Assembly: GCA_002404605.1 (NCBI GenBank)
Contig: DHKA01000097.1
Span: 603 to 12,056 of the forward strand
DNA from: Clostridiales bacterium UBA4706
GTDB taxonomy: Bacteria; Bacillota; Clostridia; Oscillospirales; Oscillospiraceae
Reading direction: 5' to 3'
DNA length: 11,454 bases
Shown: one piece after another, positions 7,592 through 11,454 of the stretch
Numbering within the stretch: the stretch's first letter is position 1
How the letters are laid out: each line of letters starts with the position of its first letter
Notes under the pieces: model-generated
Told to the model about the DNA's origin: nothing
Database searches by the model: none
The model's input: only the letters and a program-made list of their open reading frames with translations
Translations under genes and position numbers: made by a program

Positions 7592-9782
7592 ACCCATCCA
7601 TATTTCTTACAACGCAAGGGAGACAATCCATGGAAAAGAAACGGCTTCTGTTCGCGATCAGCCAGTTTTACAAGGGCGGCGCAGAGGTTTCTCTTCTCAA
7701 TCTACTGCGAAGGCTGAATAAAGACGATTATGACATTGACCTTCTCGTTATGAATCAATGCCCTGCCGAGGGCGCGGTGAGCCTGATCCCAGAGCTGCCG
7801 GAGCACATCCGCGTCTTTGACGCCTATCGGGAGGAGCAGCGTTCCTCCCTCGGCGGACGGCTCCAACGCAGATTTTTCTGCACGGAGAGCGACCGGAGCC
7901 GGTATCCGGCCTCCGCGCTCCGCTTTGCCCGCAGCCGCCGGTACGACTGGGCGTTCCACGTCGGCGAATGGTGGCTGCCGGAATTTGTCGCGGAGAAGAT
8001 CACAGCGGAACACAAAGCGGTATGGATCCATACGGACATCGCCGCGGCGAACGTTTTCGCGCCGGACGCCTTTTTTGCCTCGGACAACGCCTTTGAGCGG
8101 TATATTTTCGTTTCGCAGCGTTCGCTGGAATCCGCCGCGGAAGCGTTCCCCTTCCTGCGGAAAAAGGCTGTATGCATCCACAATATCAGCGACTCCGAGG
8201 GGATCCTGGCCAAAAGCGCGGAGACGGCGGAGTTATTCGCCTCTCTCCCGCGGCCGGTCGTGCTGACATGCGCCAACATCCGCCGGGAAAAGAACCACCG
8301 GCGGCAGCTTCTTGCCATGAAGCAGCTCCATGATCGCGGGCTGGACTTCACCTGGGTCAACATCGGCTCCACCGCCGACAGCGCGTACACCAACGCGCTG
8401 CGGCAGCAGGCCGCGGAATATGGACTGCAGGATCGCTTCCTTCTTCTCGGCCCGCGGGATAATCCGTATCCTTATATCGCGCAGGCCGATCTTGTCGCCG
8501 TGCTTTCGGACTATGAATCATGGTCCATGGTCATCACGGAAGCTCTTACGCTCGGCGTGCCGGTCATCGCAACGAAGACTTCCGGCGCTCTGGAGCAGAT
8601 CGAGGACGGCGTCAACGGCGTGCTTACCGATTTTGATGAAACCGACATCACCGAAAAACTCGGGCCGCTTCTCGCCGACCCGGACGTCCTCCGGCGAATG
8701 CGCGAAAATCTGCGCGGCTACGCCGCCAAAGCAAACGAGGGCGTGCTCCAAAGTTTTCATGCCCTGCTCGATCTCATACCGGCTACCCCGGCTCCGGGGC
8801 GGCGGATGCTCTATGTCATCGACAATATCAACTACTGCGGCGGTGCGCACATCGCGACGCGCAGTCAGATTGCTCTTCTGCTGGCGGAGGGGTGGGACAT
8901 CACCGTTTTTTCCGCGGTCGTACCGAATATCAGCACGCGCTGTGCTCTGCCGGACGTACGTTTTCTCAGCTGGCAGCAGTGCGAAGCCGATGTTCTCTAT
9001 CAGCGCCGTCTCGCCGACTGTCTGACGGACCGGCGTCTTTCCCTCCGGCAGAAGCTGCTCAAGGGGCAGATGACATGGGCGGCCAAAGTTTGCAAGGATC
9101 CGAACACCTTCAACAAATACGTCCATCCGCAGCTCGTGCCGCTGTTCTCGGGGTATGACGTTGCCTGTGTCATGTCGGAGGGGTCCTCGTTCCGCGCGCA
9201 GATCGCCGATGCGGATATTGGACGGAAGATCCAGTATATCCACACGGACTATGCCGCGTGGTACTGTCTTTCCGACTGGACGCGGGAGATCACCGCGAAC
9301 GACGCCGCTCTTTACGCGCGTTTTGATCAGATCGTCCTGCTTTCCGATGCGATCTGCGACCGCTTCAACGCGATATATCCATCTCTGCGCGGGAAAACGA
9401 CCGTCAACCGCAACATCCTTCTGGCAGAGGATATCCGAAAAAAAGCCGCCAAAAATCCTCCCATCGGCGCAGAAGTGCATTTTGTCACCGTCGGGCGTGT
9501 AGACAGCGGCAAGGGCTACGACCGGCTTCTGCGCGTTCTGGAAACGCTGTACGACGAAGGCTACCGTTTCACATGGACGATCATCGGAAGCGGAACGGAT
9601 TTCCGCGAGATCAGCGCCAGCTTCACCTACAGCCGCATCGCTGGCCGCGTCCGGCTGCTCGGCGCGCTGGACAATCCCTACCCGTTCGTCCGCGAAGCCG
9701 ATGTTTTCGCCCTCTTTTCCCATTATGAAGGGCTTCCCAATACCATCTTTGAAGCGCTGATCCTCGGCGTGCCGGTCATCGC
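6275..9782 (+). repeat. Four copies of a 20-base word within the GT4 modules
   Basis: CTCGGCGTGCCGGTSATCGC occurs at 6275-6294 (S=G), 7457-7476, 8551-8570 and 9763-9782 (S=C), once per GT4 module, always encoding LGVPVIA. It marks the fourfold module repetition at DNA level. Longer near-identity surrounds the 6275 and 8551 copies, which are the equivalent first modules. It is coding sequence homology rather than a mobile repeat. Confidence 0.85.
7616..7622 (+). promoter_or_regulatory. Ribosome binding site of the second double-GT4 gene
   Basis: AAGGGAG lies seven bases before the ATG at 7630 inside the 38-base gap between the paralogous genes. It separates the true start from the open frame that extends far upstream through the preceding gene. 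Confidence 0.7.
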
Positions 9783-10023
9783 CACCAACGTGGGCGGGAT
9801 CGACTCGCAGATCACGCCGGGCAAAAACGGCTGGCTCGTTCCGAGCAGCGAAAAGGGGATCCACGACGGACTGGCGCATATTTTCCTGCACGCGGACGAG
9901 ATCGCGCAGTACAAGGAAAATCTGAAAAGCTACGTATACGATAACGATACCATCAAAGCAAGAACGGAAAGCATCCTCCTCGGATGCTCTCCGTCCGGTC
10001 AGGAGGAAGGCGAAACGCCATGA
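7630..10023 (+). CDS. Tandem double-GT4 glycosyltransferase, second copy
   Basis: A 797-residue paralogue of the preceding protein with the same two-module plan. Module 1 (about 4-385) has YKGGAE (14-19), WIHTD (132-136), NIRREKNH (216-223) and EX7E at E296/E304. Module 2 (about 391-797) has the intact glycine loop NYCGGA (401-406), YIHTDYAAW (536-544), a GRVDSGKGYDR donor motif (622-632) and EX7E at E700/E708. Unlike the first copy it keeps the C-terminal helices that cross back in GT-B enzymes. Shared stretches such as SWSMVITEA and TSGALEQIEDG in the first modules, and HTDYAAW and NDAALY in the second, show module-by-module correspondence, so the ancestor was already double. Both catalytic signatures look intact, so two activities per chain are plausible. 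Its stop overlaps the next start (ATGA at 10020-10023). The frame is open upstream of 7630, but that part matches no GT4 sequence. Confidence 0.93.
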   Translation: MEKKRLLFAISQFYKGGAEVSLLNLLRRLNKDDYDIDLLVMNQCPAEGAVSLIPELPEHIRVFDAYREEQRSSLGGRLQRRFFCTESDRSRYPASALRFARSRRYDWAFHVGEWWLPEFVAEKITAEHKAVWIHTDIAAANVFAPDAFFASDNAFERYIFVSQRSLESAAEAFPFLRKKAVCIHNISDSEGILAKSAETAELFASLPRPVVLTCANIRREKNHRRQLLAMKQLHDRGLDFTWVNIGSTADSAYTNALRQQAAEYGLQDRFLLLGPRDNPYPYIAQADLVAVLSDYESWSMVITEALTLGVPVIATKTSGALEQIEDGVNGVLTDFDETDITEKLGPLLADPDVLRRMRENLRGYAAKANEGVLQSFHALLDLIPATPAPGRRMLYVIDNINYCGGAHIATRSQIALLLAEGWDITVFSAVVPNISTRCALPDVRFLSWQQCEADVLYQRRLADCLTDRRLSLRQKLLKGQMTWAAKVCKDPNTFNKYVHPQLVPLFSGYDVACVMSEGSSFRAQIADADIGRKIQYIHTDYAAWYCLSDWTREITANDAALYARFDQIVLLSDAICDRFNAIYPSLRGKTTVNRNILLAEDIRKKAAKNPPIGAEVHFVTVGRVDSGKGYDRLLRVLETLYDEGYRFTWTIIGSGTDFREISASFTYSRIAGRVRLLGALDNPYPFVREADVFALFSHYEGLPNTIFEALILGVPVIATNVGGIDSQITPGKNGWLVPSSEKGIHDGLAHIFLHADEIAQYKENLKSYVYDNDTIKARTESILLGCSPSGQEEGETP

Positions 10024-11454
10024 TCCAAAGCAGCAAATCTCTCTCCGCGCGGCGGCGCCTTCTTCCGGCCGCGCCCGCCATACTTCTCGCCGCCGTTTAT
10101 CTGACATTTCTCATTGATCTCCAGACGCTCGAGACCTCGATGCAGCGGATCTTTATCTTCTGTTATTTCGTCGTCATGGGCGCGTTGGCGTGCTTTTTGA
10201 AGGGCAAATATGCCGAGGGAAAGCCGTTCCCGCTCCAAAGCCGGATCGCCGCGGCGCTGCTCGCCGCGCTGCTCGTCGGCGCGGGCTGGAACACGTTCCT
10301 GCCGCATGTGCGCTTCCCGCTGGAAGGCTCGCACATGTACGCGCTCTGGGAAAAGCTGCTCTATACGCTCGGCGCGTGGTGCGTCGTGTTCTATCTGGCG
10401 CAGCTCGCGCTGCTGTTTCTTGCCCGCCCCATGGAAAAGCGCGGCTGGACGGAGCGGCAGAAAGCGCTTGCCTTTCTCCTTATGGGAAACTTTGTGTTTC
10501 TCTTTTTCACAAGCGACAGGATCCAGCCGACGCATCCGACGCAGGGATTTCTCCTGCTGCTGACGGTCGCTTCTGTCTGGTGCTTCAACCGGAAGAGCGG
10601 CTGTATGGAAAAGTACCGCACAAAAGGCTACCGCGCCGCCATTGGGATAATCGCCGTTTATGCCTCGCTTGCGAGCTTCGCGCAGCGGTTCTTTCTGGAC
10701 GGCAACACGAGAATGCACTTTTCGCTGCCGGGACTCTTTTACGTTTTAAGCGGTATTCTCTGGTTCATCCCCGTTATCCGGCTGCTGCTGTTCGCGCTGG
10801 AATGGCTCTCCTCCCGCCCCCGCACGCTGCCGAAGCCGGGAAGCCGGAAGAAGGCGCTGTGCGTTCTTCTCGCCGCGCTTGTGCTGTGCCAGATCTTTGT
10901 GCTCTGGGCCGAGTGGCCGGGCGGATTTGCGCTCGATTCCGTTTATCAATACCGTCAGGCGATGGGTGAGCTTCCGCTGAGCGACGATCACCCGGTGCTG
11001 GATACGCTGCTCATGCGCGCCGTTCTGACCATCATCCCTCATCCCGCCGCGCTCACGGCGGCGCAGCTCCTGCTCTTCTCGCTCGTGCTGTGCGCGTTTC
11101 TTATGATGGGGTACGACCGCGGCGTGCCGCTGCCGCTGCTTGTGATCCTCGGGTGCTTCTTTGAGCTGATGCCGAATCAGGCGCTCTCGTGGACAAACGT
11201 TTTGAAGGATTTCCCGTTCACGCTCGCGCTCTTGTGGGGCACCTACCTCCTTTTGCAGCTCGCGCTCGACACGCCGCGCAGCCGCAAATGGCCGTTTTAC
11301 GTTTGTCTCGCGCTGGACATTTTTCTTGTGTCCCTTCTGCGGCACAACGGCGCCGCGCCCGCGGCGGCGATGGCCCTTCTCTGCATTGTTCTCACCGTGC
11401 GGCGCTATGCGCAGGTGAAGCTCCGCGCGCTTACGGCAGCGGTGCTTGCGGCGG
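10020..11454 (+). CDS. Polytopic membrane protein, DUF6020/GT-C-like, 3' end outside the window
   Basis: The visible 478 codons encode a highly hydrophobic protein with about ten membrane segments (for example near 18-34, 42-60, 75-92, 115-136, 149-164, 176-188, 205-222, 238-262, 278-297, 345-364, 369-385, 400-416 and 428-440; some may be half-helices). Between them are the charged motifs WPGGFALDSVYQYRQA (299-314), DDHPVLDT (322-329), NVLKDFPF (393-400) and RHNG (441-444). This PG-DS-Q / HP / KD-PF / R-NG pattern is what I associate with DUF6020 and related GT-C-type membrane proteins thought to use lipid-linked sugars on the outer face. The start is the ATG overlapping the previous stop, with AGGAGGAAGG at 10001-10010. 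It has no stop before the window edge. Family membership is moderate confidence and the function is inferred: it could be a sugar or other modifying transferase, or a flippase-like protein. Confidence 0.8.
   Translation, partial: MIQSSKSLSARRRLLPAAPAILLAAVYLTFLIDLQTLETSMQRIFIFCYFVVMGALACFLKGKYAEGKPFPLQSRIAAALLAALLVGAGWNTFLPHVRFPLEGSHMYALWEKLLYTLGAWCVVFYLAQLALLFLARPMEKRGWTERQKALAFLLMGNFVFLFFTSDRIQPTHPTQGFLLLLTVASVWCFNRKSGCMEKYRTKGYRAAIGIIAVYASLASFAQRFFLDGNTRMHFSLPGLFYVLSGILWFIPVIRLLLFALEWLSSRPRTLPKPGSRKKALCVLLAALVLCQIFVLWAEWPGGFALDSVYQYRQAMGELPLSDDHPVLDTLLMRAVLTIIPHPAALTAAQLLLFSLVLCAFLMMGYDRGVPLPLLVILGCFFELMPNQALSWTNVLKDFPFTLALLWGTYLLLQLALDTPRSRKWPFYVCLALDIFLVSLLRHNGAAPAAAMALLCIVLTVRRYAQVKLRALTAAVLAA

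Noticed and set aside
7267..7629. The N-terminal extension of the second double-GT4 gene
   Set aside because: The frame is open from 7267, but this part overlaps the end of the first copy and encodes arginine- and alanine-rich sequence unlike GT4. The ATG at 7630 has a good ribosome binding site and begins the GT4 core.
8518..10107. A 529-codon minus-strand open frame opposite the second double-GT4 gene
   Set aside because: It is antisense to a gene with clear catalytic motifs, shows no domain of its own and crosses the gene junction at 10020, so it is a shadow frame.
10190..10969. A 259-codon plus-strand frame inside the membrane-protein gene
   Set aside because: It is arginine- and alanine-rich, while the frame starting at 10020 encodes a continuous membrane protein with coupled start and conserved-looking motifs through the window edge.
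1..11454. CRISPR arrays, transfer or ribosomal RNA genes, insertion sequences, toxin-antitoxin or defence genes
   Set aside because: Reading through both strands I found no regularly spaced repeats, transposase motifs or RNA gene signatures. The space is almost fully used by the genes listed.

Overview
The window looks like a GC-rich Firmicutes genome, most likely a member of the Clostridia and possibly a gut Oscillospiraceae-type organism. The main evidence is a canonical T-box riboswitch in front of alaS, an AlaRS with a four-cysteine insertion that I associate with clostridial enzymes, strong GGAGG-type ribosome binding sites and high GC at third codon positions. The genus cannot be fixed from this sequence alone.

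Layout. Positions 1-2541 (minus strand) hold almost all of alaS, running off the left edge about 30 codons before its expected end. Positions 2565-2790 are its T-box leader, which has a readable Stem I, a GCC (Ala) specifier candidate, a complete antiterminator with a UGGU bulge matching tRNA-Ala, and a strong terminator. A sigma-A-type promoter lies at 2796-2823. Positions 2824-2958 are a short divergent intergenic region with a hairpin-forming inverted repeat and a 12-bp perfect palindrome. From 2959 to the right edge six plus-strand genes are packed as one apparent operon: a GT2 glycosyltransferase, an ABC-2 permease (Wzm/TagG/RgpC type), its ATPase (Wzt/TagH/RgpD type, short form), two consecutive paralogous proteins that each contain two GT4 glycosyltransferase domains, and the first 478 codons of a polytopic membrane protein resembling the DUF6020/GT-C class.

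How the genes fit together. The operon reads as part of a cell-surface polysaccharide locus of the ABC-transporter-dependent kind. Cytoplasmic glycosyltransferases (GT2 plus four GT4 modules in two polypeptides) would build a glycan on a lipid carrier. The permease/ATPase pair would move it across the membrane, and the membrane protein might modify it outside. No initiating phosphoglycosyltransferase, nucleotide-sugar synthesis gene, chain terminator or ligase is visible, so the locus continues to the right or depends on genes elsewhere. The most unusual part is the adjacent pair of double-GT4 proteins, four related GT-B modules in a row, reminiscent in architecture of the multi-module GT4 polymerases of E. 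coli O8/O9a-type mannan O-antigens. I see no CRISPR array, tRNA, rRNA, insertion sequence or defence system.
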